A stretch of 64,000 bases of DNA from Spartinivicinus poritis (GCF_028858535.1 NZ_JAPMOU010000009.1:1-64000), one strand, 5' to 3'. Counted from the stretch's first letter, positions 1 through 10,019 are shown. The notes: generated from the letters alone by a model not told the origin. Numbers and translations: made by a program.

Positions 1-301
1 CAATCATGGGTAATGGATTAGCTGAGTTTGCAGATTAGGTACTCAGTTACACCTAAAAATGATTCGTTATGGGTATATATTATCATTTTCAACTAACCCA
101 CCGCACACTTTCATTGATTTTTTTATTAGTCACTATGTAATTAACGTGAGTTCGGTACAAAAAACAGCCAAAACGTGCCAAAAACGGCTATCTTTTAACC
201 CCTTTATATTATTGGTGAGTATTACCTTCTCTTGAAAGTAAATCCTCTTAATGATTGAGTTATGTTTGCAATCAAAAAACAAACAAAAAGAAGGCTTAAG
301 G
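1..301. other. Intergenic DNA, no gene seen
   Basis: AT-rich sequence with no open frame that looks coding on either strand. It lies just before the IS982-type remnant and may include the decayed end of that element, but I could not identify a terminal inverted repeat. Confidence 0.5.
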
Positions 302-829
302 ATGAGTTAATTAAAATTATTTTGTAATGTCGATGATTTTTGTATCGAGTTTATTCTAGCCTGGGAAAAACTACTTCAAGAAAAAGGCATTCGGCAAAAA
401 CCATGGACGTGTAAATTATCAATCAGTAAAAATACTGACCATATTGATCTACTTTCACCAATCTCGTTATAGAGACTTTAAAACTTACTATACAAAACAT
501 ATTCAAAAGTACCATTTAGCTGAATTTCCTAATTTATTAAGCTACTCAAGGTTTATTGAGCAACAACATTATGCATTATTGCCACTTTATTATTATCTGC
601 AAACCTTTACAGCTAGTTACAGCTAGCAAAAGAGGTATTTACTTTATAGACTCTACTCCCCATTAGGGTTTACCATATTAAAAGAGAGAAACAACATAGG
701 GTATTTAAAAATATAGCGGTTAAAGGAAAGACGTCATTGGGTTGGTTTTATGGCTTTAAATTACACTTAGTTATTAATGATACGAGTGAGCTTGATAATA
801 TGAAGCTAATAGATAATAAGCTTAATTAG
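302..829 (+). pseudogene. IS982-family transposase remnant, multiply broken
   Basis: Conceptual pieces in different frames match the order of an IS982-family transposase. The first piece (from about 314) reads KLFCNVDDFCIEFILAWEKL and ends at a stop near 470. A second frame (444-626) gives the conserved YFHQSRYRDFKTYYTKHI and NLLSYSRFIE segments. A further piece after about 627 gives FIDST and then GKTSLGWFYGFKLHLVIND. The gene carries at least one frameshift and several stops, and the C-terminal part with the last catalytic acidic residue is missing, so it cannot be active. Its place immediately upstream of a beheaded topB gene suggests past transposition or deletion here. The family call rests on remembered motifs. 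Confidence 0.75.
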
Positions 830-1287
830 TGGAAAATAAATTCTGATTTCATAGTATTCATAATTAGCTATAGTAATATTCTCATTCATACATAATAGAG
901 CTTAAGGGTAAACACATCACAGCTGTAATATTCTTGAGTAAATACCTCATTCTGTAACAATACTCAAAACGCAGAAGAGGTCTCTCGCTAAGAATATATG
1001 TTGAATCAACACACACTTCTAATGTACATTAGAAGTGGTATAGTTAAATAGCTAATGCCATAATTGTGAGCCAACACTGAAAAAAATTCTTGAAACTGAA
1101 GTATTTTAATACGTAATTATAAATCAGTGACTTACCTACTTCATCAAGGGTTAGCAAAGAGAGTTTTCAACTCGCTAGGTGGGCTTTGGCTTTCCTTATA
1201 ATAGAACCCTGTATTAATAGAAGACATATATACTATTTAGTTATAGGCATAAGGAGTAAAGACTAAATTGACACAAAAGGGCTGTAT
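830..1287. other. Intergenic DNA between IS remnant and topB fragment
   Basis: No open frame I would call a gene and no recognisable RNA. I looked for the missing N-terminal half of topB directly upstream of 1288 and did not find it. Confidence 0.5.
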
Positions 1288-2712
1288 TTGGCTAAGAAAG
1301 GTAAAGTTCAAACGCCTCTATTAGGCTTAGTGGTTCGACGTGATCAAGCAATCGAAAACTTTCAGCCCAAACCTTATTTTGAAGTCTTCGCCTTATTGGA
1401 AACAGAGCAAGGTGAACAATTTAGAGCCAAATGGCAACCTAGCGAAGCCTGCCAGCCTTATCAAGACGAAGAAGGTCGAGTACTCTCGAAGAAACTGGCA
1501 GAAACTGTCGTAAAACGCATTACTGGCCAACCAGGGCTGATTACCGCTGCTACCAAAAAACGCAAACAGCAAGCGGCTCCCCTTCCCTATAACTTATCCG
1601 CTTTGCAAATTGATGCCGCCAAACGTTATGGATTAAATGCCCAACAGGTGTTGAGTACCTGCCAGGATTTATACGAAAAACATAAGCTGATTACCTACCC
1701 TCGCTCCGACTGCCGTTATTTACCCAAAGAGCACTTAAACCAAATAAGTACTGTCACTACAGCCATTAATCAGGTATGCGAGCCATTACGACAGGCAGTC
1801 GCTGACGCTGATTTATCCTTAAAAAGCAAAGCCTGGAATGATAAAAAGGTGGAAGCTCACCATGCCATCATACCCACAGAACGAAAGCTCGACCCTAATC
1901 GCTTATCTAAAACCGAGTTACAAATCTATGAGTTAATTGCCAGACAGTATCTCGCGCAATTTTACCCTGCCTGGCAATACGATGATCGAAGAATAGAAGT
2001 AGAAATCAGTGGAGGGTTGTTTGTTGCTACCGCAAGGCAAACCGTCGATTTAGGCTGGAAAAAGCTATTTGGAAAGAATAATGGAAAAACAAACGATAAA
2101 CTAAGTAATCAAAATAAGCTCAATGAGCAAGGCAATGAAATTAATGGAGATGAAAACACCTACGATCAAGAAGCACAACACAAGCTTCCTAATGTAAAAA
2201 AAGGCGATGTGGTCCAATGCCTAAAAGGCGAGCTGGCCGAACGAATGACCCAACCACCCAAGCCTTTTACTGATGCCACTTTATTATCCGCAATGACAGG
2301 CATCGCCCGCTTTGTTCAAGACCCAGAAATCAAAAAAATATTGAGAGAAACCGATGGGCTCGGCACCGAAGCCACCCGAGCCGGAATTATAGAACTGCTA
2401 TTTAAACGCCAATTTCTCACCCGCCAAGGTAAACAAATCCGCTCGACTGAAACTGGGCGCCAACTTATCCAAAGCTTACCAGAAGTCGCTACAACGCCAG
2501 ATATGACTGCTCAATGGGAATCACAACTAACGTCGATTAGTCACAAAGAAGCCAGCTATAAAAGCTTTATGAAACCAATGACCAACAAGCTACACCAATT
2601 AATTACCCAGGTGGATGTCAGCGCATTTAGCCAGTTAAGAGGGAAAGGCCAACCATCTAAAAGAAAGCCAAAAAGAAATTATAAAAAAAAGGGGAAATTG
2701 TGTTCGGTTTAG
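1288..2712 (+). pseudogene. topB: DNA topoisomerase III, 5'-truncated (lacks Toprim domain)
   Basis: The product aligns by eye with TopB from the segment VQTPLLGLVVRRD, which lies near residue 200 of the ~650-aa E. coli enzyme, through to the C-terminus. It keeps the active-site tyrosine context (KLITYPRSDCRYLP), the FTDATLLSAMTGIARFVQD block and the DGLGTEATRAGIIELLFKR block. The N-terminal Toprim domain with its metal-binding acidic residues is absent, and the frame opens only at a TTG (1288) with an in-frame stop just upstream at 1264. Topoisomerase activity is therefore not expected. The C-terminus is basic (KRKPKRNYKKKGK). A second, diverged copy of its last ~55 codons lies at 39611-39778 in the same orientation. 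The frame is otherwise intact over 474 codons, so the truncation may be fairly recent. Confidence 0.85.
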
Positions 2713-2747
2713 TTTAGCCAGAACATTTCCCCTCAGTCGTTCTCTAC

Positions 2748-4145
2748 TTACCCAGGCTCCCAAGGCTTGGCAAATCCTCCTCCCAGCGCTTGATAGAGAG
2801 CCATCATATTCTGCAACTGGGCCAGACGATTATCAGTCAGTTGCAATTGTGCCTTGCGCCGTGTTTCTTGTTGATCCAACCATGCCTGCACGTCAGTGGC
2901 ACCGGAACGATAACGTACCTCGGACAAGCGCTCGGCTTCGGAAGCCAACGTGAGCGACGCACGTAATGCTGCCTCCTGAGCCATCAACTGTGTTCTTGCG
3001 GAAAGTTTATTTTCTACCTCCGCCAACGCAGAATAAAGCTTCTGCCTGAACGCAATCACCGCCTGTTCGTAGGCAGCCTCAGAAACCTTGATATTCAATT
3101 GTGTCTGTCGCCACTGCAGAAAAGGTAGCGTTAGACCTGCTCCCAGAGAAGCGACGGGGTTGCGGAGGATATCTGCCAAATTCGATTCGCCCGTGGCCAG
3201 GGATCCTGTCAAGCTGAAGCTGGGGTAGTAACTGGCCCGAGTATAATCCGTATCCGCCAGAACGCTGCGTAAGCGCATTTCCGCCGCCTGCATGTCTGGC
3301 CTGCGGGCCAGTAACGCTGCGGGTGTGGCCACAGGCAAGGCTGGCATGGCCATGACGGGTAAGGTCTGCGGATCAGGCACAGTATTCTCCGGCGCTTGAT
3401 CAAACAGAATGGCCAAGGCATTTTGCGCTACCACTTTCTTCTGCCACAAATCAGTCAACGAGGCACGCTGGCTTGCCAGGTTTTGCTCAGCTTGAATCAA
3501 GTCCAGATTGGAAACCGCACCACTACGATGTTTAACTTGAGCCAGCTTCAGTGCTTTGGCCGTATAATCCAGCGAAGCTTCACTAGCAGCAATAGACTCA
3601 TTCAGGTAGGCAAGACGCCAATACAGGTTGGCGGTCGTTCCAATCAACGCCAACGCTGCGCCGACCCTATCCTGCTCAGTTGCCATCGCCTCCCAGTGCG
3701 CTTTATCGCGGGCACTGGATAGCTTCCCCCAGAGATCAACTTCATAACTCAATCCAAGAGAAGTGCTAAACGCATTCCTGCTAGTGTGGGCATCAAAGTT
3801 ACGCTCTCGAGAAGCACTGAGCTTCGCGTTGACATCAGGCGTTAGGTTGCCGTTGGCGATCCCTGCGCGCAACTGCGCCTGTCGCACTTTCAATGCAGCC
3901 AGTGCCATGTCGCTGTTACTTTGCAGCGCCCGCTCAATCAAGCTGTTCAATGCCTCATCCTGAAACGCTCGCCACCATTGCTCTGATGCCAACGCCTGCT
4001 CCCCACTCACTGGTGCATAAGACCAAGCGGCAGGAAGCTCCAATTGTGGTCGAGAATATTCCGTGCGCACGAGGCTTCCGCACCCTGCTAACAACGTAGA
4101 GGACAGCAATAGAACAGCCATGTGTTTTTTTTCAATCGCACCCAT
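2748..4145 (-). CDS. Outer-membrane efflux lipoprotein (OprM/NodT family)
   Basis: TolC-like outer-membrane channel of a tripartite pump, here the exit duct for the MacA/MacB pair immediately upstream. A type II signal with lipobox LLAGC close to the N-terminus predicts a lipid-anchored protein, as in OprM-type factors. The body has the duplicated helical repeat architecture of the family, with typical motifs such as DLWGKL and LLARRPDMQAAEMRL. I chose the ATG at 4145 because AGGTGAG sits about five bases before it; a longer frame reaches back to 4175. It starts 49 bases after macB. The gene is clearly richer in G+C than the flanking DNA, like its two partners, which suggests they came in together. 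Confidence 0.88.
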   Translation of the reverse strand: MGAIEKKHMAVLLLSSTLLAGCGSLVRTEYSRPQLELPAAWSYAPVSGEQALASEQWWRAFQDEALNSLIERALQSNSDMALAALKVRQAQLRAGIANGNLTPDVNAKLSASRERNFDAHTSRNAFSTSLGLSYEVDLWGKLSSARDKAHWEAMATEQDRVGAALALIGTTANLYWRLAYLNESIAASEASLDYTAKALKLAQVKHRSGAVSNLDLIQAEQNLASQRASLTDLWQKKVVAQNALAILFDQAPENTVPDPQTLPVMAMPALPVATPAALLARRPDMQAAEMRLRSVLADTDYTRASYYPSFSLTGSLATGESNLADILRNPVASLGAGLTLPFLQWRQTQLNIKVSEAAYEQAVIAFRQKLYSALAEVENKLSARTQLMAQEAALRASLTLASEAERLSEVRYRSGATDVQAWLDQQETRRKAQLQLTDNRLAQLQNMMALYQALGGGFAKPWEPG

Positions 4146-4193
4146 AAGACTCACCTGCTTTACTCCAAACTTCATGGGATTACAGTACCTCTT

Positions 4194-6158
4194 TCACTCC
4201 CGTGACAATGCTTCAATCGGATCAAGTCGCGCCGCATTTCGCGCAGGCAAGAAGCCGAACAACACACCAATCAGTGAGGAGCAAACCACAGCTGACACAA
4301 TAGCAGTGACGGAAAATAACATTTGCATGCCAGGAGCCAGCAGCGAGAACAAAGCACCCACGCCTAGAGACAACAGAATGCCTATGCCACCACTGATCAA
4401 GCACACCATCACCGCTTCGATCAGGAACTGCTGCAATATATCGCTTTGCCGTGCCCCCACCGCCATACGGATGCCAATTTCCCGGGTGCGCTCGGTGACC
4501 GACACCAACATGATGTTCATGACCCCTATGCCACCGACGATCAAAGAAATTACCGCGATAGAGGACACTAATAAGGTCAGGGTGGTCGTGGTTTTCTCAA
4601 CCGCCTTCAAAATAGTGTCGGTGCTGAATGTGAAAAAATCCTTCACGCCATGGCGGGTAGTCAGCAAGCGAACGATACCTTGCTCCGCCACTGCGCCGGA
4701 CAAGCCATCAGGCGTACGGACAATGATCGAGCTGAAATTTTGCCTGCCAATCAAGCGTGTCGTCGCAGAACTGTGTGGCATCCACACTGACAGGTTGCCA
4801 CCCCCACCGAAAGCGTCGCTTTTATCCTCTGCCACCCCGATGACCGTCCATGGCGAAGCGCCAATCAAAACCACCTTACCAACAGGATCATCACTGCTGG
4901 TGAACAGTTTTTTCCTGGTATTACTGTCGATCACTACCACCTGCGCCTGAGTGCGAATATCTTCTCGCAGCAGAGGCCGACCTTCTGCAATGATCAAACC
5001 TTTTACGCGGAAGTACTGCTCACCAACCGCATTAACGCTCACATTGACAGTGGCATTGCGATACCGCAGTTGTTGACTGCTAACGATGCTCGGTGTCACG
5101 CTGTCCACGAAGGGCTGAGCCTGTAAAGCTTCTACATCCGCCGCCACCAGGGTGTCGATGGCAGCAGCTCTTTCGTCGCCCCAGTCCTTACCAGGAAAAA
5201 TTTCGATGGTGTTAACCCCAATAGAGTTAATGTCACTGATAACCTTTTGCTTGGCTCCCTCGCCGATAGCAACAACACTCACCACAGCAGTAATGCCGAT
5301 AATAATGCCAAGCATGGTCAAAAGCGTTCGCAATCGATGAGATATCATGGCAATCCAAGCCATTTTGAAAGCCTCGGTGAAACGCCCCAACCAAGCACCA
5401 CGTGGTTCCTTGCGACTTGTTGCGACACTAGACTCCGGCGCAGATGGAATCGGTGTATCCACTTGCGACTCATCGCTCACCCGGTCCGCAATAATTTCAC
5501 CATCTTGAATTTCAATGATCCGCTCAGCTTTCGCCGCTACTTGAGGGTCATGAGTGACAATAATGACCGTGTGCCCCTGCTGATGCAGCTCCCTTAGCAC
5601 GTCCATGACTTCCTGACCACTTCGAGTATCCAACGCTCCAGTGGGTTCATCCGCCAGGATGACTTCCCCTCCGTTCATCAAGGCTCTGGCAATACTCACC
5701 CGTTGCTGCTGACCACCGGAAAGCTGGCTAGGCTTGTGCTCGCAGCGGTCCTCCAACCCCAGACGAGACAACAGCATGTGCGCTCGCTCCTGGCGTGAAC
5801 TTTTAGAAACACCGGCATAAACCGCCGCCAACTCTGCATTGCCTACAGCATCGAGATGTGACAGTAAATGGTAGCGCTGAAAGATAAATCCAAAGTGATT
5901 GCGGCGCAGAGTAGCCAGTTCGTCATCATCCAGCTCCCTTGTCTCCCGACTGCTGATTTTATAACTGCCGCTGCTCGGGCGATCCAGGCACCCCAGAATA
6001 TTCATTAACGTCGACTTCCCAGAGCCAGACGCCCCCATAATAGCGACCATTTCACCCCTATAGATCTTCAGGTCGATATCCTTTAGCACCGCGACTTGCT
6101 GCTCTCCGGCCTGGAAAACCCTGTTCAGGGTACTTATTTCAATCAAAGCCTCCTTCAT
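4194..6158 (-). CDS. macB: MacB-type ABC exporter, ATPase fused to permease
   Basis: Inner-membrane ABC component of a tripartite MacAB-TolC or PvdRT-OpmQ-type efflux/secretion pump. The N-terminal ATPase shows Walker A GASGSGKST (about residues 42-50), the signature LSGGQQQRVSIARAL, Walker B VILADEPTGALD and the switch histidine in IIVTHD. It is followed by a linker, one membrane helix, a large periplasmic domain, and a C-terminal FtsX-like permease with three helices (TLTLLVSSIAVISLIVGGIG, and the REIGIRMAVGARQSDI coupling region). At 654 residues it is full length. It lies between macA (5-base gap) and the outer-membrane factor, so all three should be co-transcribed. Macrolide, lipopeptide or siderophore export are all possible; the substrate cannot be read from sequence. 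Confidence 0.93.
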   Translation of the reverse strand: MKEALIEISTLNRVFQAGEQQVAVLKDIDLKIYRGEMVAIMGASGSGKSTLMNILGCLDRPSSGSYKISSRETRELDDDELATLRRNHFGFIFQRYHLLSHLDAVGNAELAAVYAGVSKSSRQERAHMLLSRLGLEDRCEHKPSQLSGGQQQRVSIARALMNGGEVILADEPTGALDTRSGQEVMDVLRELHQQGHTVIIVTHDPQVAAKAERIIEIQDGEIIADRVSDESQVDTPIPSAPESSVATSRKEPRGAWLGRFTEAFKMAWIAMISHRLRTLLTMLGIIIGITAVVSVVAIGEGAKQKVISDINSIGVNTIEIFPGKDWGDERAAAIDTLVAADVEALQAQPFVDSVTPSIVSSQQLRYRNATVNVSVNAVGEQYFRVKGLIIAEGRPLLREDIRTQAQVVVIDSNTRKKLFTSSDDPVGKVVLIGASPWTVIGVAEDKSDAFGGGGNLSVWMPHSSATTRLIGRQNFSSIIVRTPDGLSGAVAEQGIVRLLTTRHGVKDFFTFSTDTILKAVEKTTTTLTLLVSSIAVISLIVGGIGVMNIMLVSVTERTREIGIRMAVGARQSDILQQFLIEAVMVCLISGGIGILLSLGVGALFSLLAPGMQMLFSVTAIVSAVVCSSLIGVLFGFLPARNAARLDPIEALSRE

Positions 6159-6163
6159 AGTGA

Positions 6164-7348
6164 CTACCCCCCAATAACGACAGCGGTCTCACCCTCTGCA
6201 CTAACTGACAGGCTGTCACTGAGAATGACATCGTCCCCACTATTCAGACCAGAAAGCACCTGCACATAAACATTGTCACGAATGCCTGTTTTGATTGTTC
6301 TGTCTTCAGGCTGGCCATTGACCAGCACGCGCACTTTATGTTGCGACCCACTGATTTTCTGATCTGGATTCAACGCAGAGATAGGAATACTCAGCACTTG
6401 CGGCTGCCGATTAATAATGATGGATACCTGTGCCGTCATAGCCACGCGCAACGAGTGATCAGCATTCGGTACTTCTAACAAGCCACTGTAGTAAACGGCC
6501 TTATTGGAATCACTACCAGAATCCTTATCAAAAACTTTATCCGGTGCTAGCTTGATGGTACGCAACATACCTTTGTAAAGACGATCTTGATTTCCTAGCA
6601 CAGTAAAGCTTGCTTCAAGGCCCGGCTTAACCCTTGTGACATCAGCCTCAGATATTTGTGCTTTTACCTTCATCGTATCTAGCTTTGCAAGAACCAACAG
6701 CGTTGGCGCTTCTTGACTCGATACCAGGGTTTGTCCCTCTTCAAACTTAGTAGCGATGACCACACCATCCATTGGTGCGACAATCTTGGTGAATCCAAGA
6801 TTAGCCTTTTCTGTCTCTACCTGAATTTCTGCTTTAACGATTTGGGCATCCAGCGCTTCAATGTTTGCTCTTTCTTTTTCCATCTGGGCGCGGGCATTTT
6901 CCATATCAGCCACCGATGCTGCGTTCTCTGCACTCATTTCACGCTGGCGTTTGAAATTTAGCTCGTTATAGCGCAGCATAGCTTCACTGGCACGACGCGA
7001 AGCCCTTATGTTTTTCAGCTCCGCCATCGCCCGCTTCAAGTTGTTACGCGGCAAAACGGGGTCGATTTCTGCCAGTAATTGACCTTTTGTCACTCTGTCG
7101 CCGACAGACACTTTCATAGACTTCAACTGTCCAGTAACCTGAGCACCCACCGCAACCTGTTTAGCACCTTCCAATACCCCAGTGGCTAAAACCGTTTCTT
7201 CTATATCTCGTTTTTCCACAGGTGCAGTAATGTATTCAATAGGCTCAGGTTTGAACCAATCGAGAGCGTTCCAACCCGCAATCGCTAAAACAAAAGACAT
7301 GAACACTCCCACCACAGCAAGACGACGCGCTTTCTTAGTCATAGGCAT
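6164..7348 (-). CDS. macA: MacA-type periplasmic adaptor (membrane fusion protein)
   Basis: HlyD/MacA-family adaptor that links MacB to the outer-membrane channel. There is an N-terminal membrane anchor (AVVGVFMSFVLAIAGW), a lipoyl/barrel-sandwich half (VAVGAQVTGQLKSMKVSVGD), a helical hairpin rich in Ala, Glu and Arg (about residues 110-190), the second lipoyl half (FTKIVAPMDGVVIATKFEEG) and a C-terminal barrel. The length (~395 aa) is normal for MacA. Start choice is uncertain: the frame opens at a TTG at 7363, but ATG codons at 7348 and 7342 precede the basic KKARR stretch and fit a MacA N-terminus better; no strong ribosome site distinguishes them. First gene of the efflux operon; no dedicated regulator lies next to it. 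Confidence 0.9.
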   Translation of the reverse strand: MPMTKKARRLAVVGVFMSFVLAIAGWNALDWFKPEPIEYITAPVEKRDIEETVLATGVLEGAKQVAVGAQVTGQLKSMKVSVGDRVTKGQLLAEIDPVLPRNNLKRAMAELKNIRASRRASEAMLRYNELNFKRQREMSAENAASVADMENARAQMEKERANIEALDAQIVKAEIQVETEKANLGFTKIVAPMDGVVIATKFEEGQTLVSSQEAPTLLVLAKLDTMKVKAQISEADVTRVKPGLEASFTVLGNQDRLYKGMLRTIKLAPDKVFDKDSGSDSNKAVYYSGLLEVPNADHSLRVAMTAQVSIIINRQPQVLSIPISALNPDQKISGSQHKVRVLVNGQPEDRTIKTGIRDNVYVQVLSGLNSGDDVILSDSLSVSAEGETAVVIGG

Positions 7349-7395
7349 TACACAAAAATACAATTAATAATCAAGGTTAAAGATTTAGTTAAAAA

Positions 7396-7617
7396 TTACT
7401 TTTCATCAACAGTGGACGGTACGTAATGTAAAATATCACCTGGTGAACATTCGAGTATTTCACACAAAGCTTCTAATGTAGAAAATTTAATCCCTTTTGC
7501 TCGATTATTAACTAAAACTGAGAAATTTTGAGGTGTAATACCAATTCGATTAGCGACGTCCTTAGACTTTAGTTTTTTCTTGGCTAATAAAATATTGATA
7601 TTGCATTCAATTGGCAT
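7396..7617 (-). CDS. Small XRE/Cro-type HTH regulator
   Basis: A 73-residue protein that is almost only a helix-turn-helix domain: IAKKxLKSKDVANRIGITPQNFSVLVNNRAKGIKFSTLEALCEIL-type layout (key residues DVANRIGIT then NFSVLVN). It ends in the CSPGDIL motif typical of the YozG-like group of Cro/C1 proteins. It lies 15 bases behind a DUF2975 membrane protein, and this HTH + DUF2975 pairing is widespread. The likely job is autoregulation of the pair, possibly with the membrane protein sensing something. It sits downstream of, and in the same direction as, nothing that belongs to the efflux genes. Confidence 0.85.
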   Translation of the reverse strand: MPIECNINILLAKKKLKSKDVANRIGITPQNFSVLVNNRAKGIKFSTLEALCEILECSPGDILHYVPSTVDEK

Positions 7618-7632
7618 ATATTCAGTCTCTTA

Positions 7633-8118
7633 TTAAATATAGTCTTCTAATTCAGACTTTATTACTCGACCAAGATTTAAAATATACGCTATAGGTAGTA
7701 TGATAATACCAACAATTACATGCTCCTTGTACGAGCCAGGCAGCAGCATCAAAGTCATGTTAAAAATAAACGGCATGTCAGTATGCAGGTCTAACAGTTG
7801 ATTACCTAGGTAGTGATAAATAGGGTATAGCAGAAAAATAAGCCCTATAGAAAATAAAAACTTTAAGTTCTTATCAGTAAAAATATTCCCTCGATAGAAT
7901 TGATAGAAAATACTGACTAATAGCCCAACAATGACTACTTGATAGGCAAACTCAATTAATATAAAGCTGAAAATATCTCGATGAACTTCATTGGTTGCAT
8001 CATTTTCGAGTGAATAGCTTTGTTCACTTACTAGCAAAAACAAATTATAAAGCACAATACTTACCAAGCCTATTATAGCTGCTAAGCTTGTCAGACGTAT
8101 TTTAGTTAACGCACCCAT
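7633..8118 (-). CDS. DUF2975-type four-helix membrane protein
   Basis: 161 residues with about four hydrophobic helices (roughly 8-30, 50-72, 86-106 and 130-150). The family hallmark YQFYRGNIFTDKNLKFLFSIG sits between helices two and three. Members are usually encoded next to a small XRE regulator, as here (gap 15 bases). The biochemical function is unknown; I infer a membrane partner or target of the regulator. It follows the last eCIS fibre gene by 245 bases on the same strand and probably has its own promoter in that gap. Confidence 0.8.
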   Translation of the reverse strand: MGALTKIRLTSLAAIIGLVSIVLYNLFLLVSEQSYSLENDATNEVHRDIFSFILIEFAYQVVIVGLLVSIFYQFYRGNIFTDKNLKFLFSIGLIFLLYPIYHYLGNQLLDLHTDMPFIFNMTLMLLPGSYKEHVIVGIIILPIAYILNLGRVIKSELEDYI

Positions 8119-8211
8119 ACTTCATCTCTATTAGGATATTGTTATCAACAATCAGCGTAGTATGTGAATTGACCACATATTACGCTAAGAATTACCGATT
8201 AGCAGTAAGAT

Positions 8212-8230
8212 GTTATCGTTTTTCGATAAC
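8212..8230. promoter_or_regulatory. Perfect dyad GTTATCG-N5-CGATAAC, candidate operator
   Basis: A 7-base inverted repeat with a 5-base spacer, about 95 bases upstream of the DUF2975/HTH pair on the minus strand. There is no T-run on either side, so an operator for the XRE regulator fits better than a terminator. Inference only. Confidence 0.4.
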
Positions 8231-8346
8231 AAGATCAACCTGCATTTGCTTTTATCTTCTTGATCATTGGCGCTCCCCTAACAGTCATAGGGTACAGTAA
8301 ATAACTTACACAAAAGAAATTATAAAAAAGGAAAAACGCTGAGTTT

Positions 8347-8361
8347 CCTAGGGCCTGTTAA
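8347..8361. repeat. Half copy of the CTAGGGCCTGTTAA palindrome
   Basis: Lies directly downstream of the stop of the second fibre gene. It matches one half of the 24-base palindrome found at 18380-18403, directly downstream of the first fibre gene. Confidence 0.6.
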
Positions 8362-8363
8362 TA

Positions 8364-10019
8364 CTAAATAACTTTTATAATGTAATATAAAGCATAATAA
8401 GGGGGGCGATTTTCGTGTGCCTCTGCTGCATTCTGACTTTCGTAAGTAGTCGTAACAGTATGGGTATGAGCTCCATCACTTGATGTCGTATAAGTATTCG
8501 AGGTTTCTTTACCTGTTGATTTTTCACCACCAAATATCAAGCTTCCTCCTGCGGTATCATCCATAGGTATAGTGACAGTATGCGTATGAGTTCCATCTTC
8601 TGATGTACTCCCACTATGTCTATGAGACGGTAAACCTGATTGGTTAGCTGTTAATGTGACAGTATTTTCCCCTCCTTTGTCCTCTACCTGATAACTACTA
8701 CCAGCCCCCACAATAAACCTGTCTTGAAGATTAGGTGTCCCATTGCTTCCATCACATATAGCCCAGCCAATAGGTATCGTATCACTTGCCCCTGACCACA
8801 TCACTATCACGCCTGCGGGTAAACGTTCATCAATATACGTACGCATATTGCTGTCTTTTGTATCAACATAAGTTTTTACTGCTTTTTCTGTTGGAACAGC
8901 ACTGTCACTGTTATCAGCCAAGGTGTTATCTGTAGAAAACTCAGAAACCGTTGTACCGTCTTGAAGCTGCAAAGAGTGGGTTAGGTTGACTGCACCTGTA
9001 ACCGATAAATCGCCCAATACCGCTAGATTATCATCAATAGACACTTCACCATTTAATGTCGTTGACTCATCAATCGTTAAGTTACTGGCAGAAACTGACT
9101 GTGCAGTAATATTTTTTTCAAACGTTGCATTACGTTTGGCGAGCAGTAATCCATCGACGGTTAAATTAGAGTTGAGATCAACAGCATCTGCTACTGTTAA
9201 GCTTTCAGAAATATTAACACTATCCTCTATTTCTATATTACCACTGCTATTGGCAGATACTAACTTTCCTTTAATGGTAGTAAGGTCAGAGTCAAAATTT
9301 CCCAGCGTCGTACTACTTGCTACAGTTAATGTATTATTAATTGTTGTACTACCAGTAACAGTTAGTGTCTCTCCTATATCGACAGATTTTTCTAAGGAGA
9401 CAGCCTCTTTTACTGCAAGTGTCTGATCAAAAGTAACAGGTTGCTCAACGTCAAGCGTGCCTTTTAACATGGAATTACTATTGATAACAGCACTCCCACT
9501 AACGACTAAGTCGCTTTCTGTTTCAATATTCCCTTTGGTTGCTAGTTTACCTTGTTCGTCTACTGATAATACGGGATTGATTAGATTATTTGGTTTAACA
9601 GTTAACAGCTCCGTCGACGTCAGCTCAACTGAAACAGGTCCATCAATTTTTACACCATTATCACCTTGAACACTTCGGGCTACATGTAATCGCGCACTCG
9701 GCGAGGCTGTCGAAACCCCTACTTCACCGGTTGTCTGCTTTATAAACAGACGATTTTCGTTCATATTATCCTTAATGGTTAAACCATTAGCAGTGCTCAC
9801 TCCCCATTCAATAGCGCCATGCTCATCAGCAAAATCAAGCACTTTTGCATTTGCTGGCATTGCGTTCACTTTCAGTGGCACATCATTACCTTCTGGCTGA
9901 GAAATACCATCATCCAGCTGATTAATATAGCTATCCATTAAATTTTCAAAATCACTTTGTGTTGGCTTATCACCATCTTTAAAACGTCCCTTTAGGTCAT
10001 CACGGTTTTTCTTAGCCAT
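8364..10019 (-). CDS. Second eCIS fibre with phage tail-collar tip
   Basis: 551-residue fibre. Residues 1-45 (MAKKNRDDLKGRFKDGDKPT..., ending INQLDDG) match the N-terminus of the 1770-aa fibre at 18432-23744, implying a common anchor to the particle. A GVSTASPSARLHV motif typical of tail fibres follows, then a long run of short beta-solenoid-like repeats (words such as LTVxxxxTLNxxLxV). The C-terminal third is a tail-collar domain: MWSGASDTIPIGWAICDG, then paired HxH metal-type motifs (HRHSG, HTHT, HTHT) and the end NRPPYYALYYIIKVI. This is the usual architecture of trimeric receptor-binding fibres. It is the last gene of the locus, after the effectors. It could be an alternative or additional receptor-binding protein. 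Confidence 0.82.
   Translation of the reverse strand: MAKKNRDDLKGRFKDGDKPTQSDFENLMDSYINQLDDGISQPEGNDVPLKVNAMPANAKVLDFADEHGAIEWGVSTANGLTIKDNMNENRLFIKQTTGEVGVSTASPSARLHVARSVQGDNGVKIDGPVSVELTSTELLTVKPNNLINPVLSVDEQGKLATKGNIETESDLVVSGSAVINSNSMLKGTLDVEQPVTFDQTLAVKEAVSLEKSVDIGETLTVTGSTTINNTLTVASSTTLGNFDSDLTTIKGKLVSANSSGNIEIEDSVNISESLTVADAVDLNSNLTVDGLLLAKRNATFEKNITAQSVSASNLTIDESTTLNGEVSIDDNLAVLGDLSVTGAVNLTHSLQLQDGTTVSEFSTDNTLADNSDSAVPTEKAVKTYVDTKDSNMRTYIDERLPAGVIVMWSGASDTIPIGWAICDGSNGTPNLQDRFIVGAGSSYQVEDKGGENTVTLTANQSGLPSHRHSGSTSEDGTHTHTVTIPMDDTAGGSLIFGGEKSTGKETSNTYTTSSDGAHTHTVTTTYESQNAAEAHENRPPYYALYYIIKVI

Noticed and set aside
1288-2712. Functional topoisomerase III with an alternative TTG start
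   Set aside because: The Toprim domain that binds metal and is needed for catalysis is absent, and an in-frame stop lies just upstream of the start.
4063-4950. Plus-strand open frame of 295 codons opposite macB and the outer-membrane factor gene
   Set aside because: It is the antisense shadow of well-supported genes, has no family motifs, and its composition reflects the GC-rich opposite strand.
8986-9426. Plus-strand open frame of 146 codons opposite the second fibre gene
   Set aside because: Produced by the repeat structure of the fibre on the other strand. Ser/Val-rich with no ribosome site.
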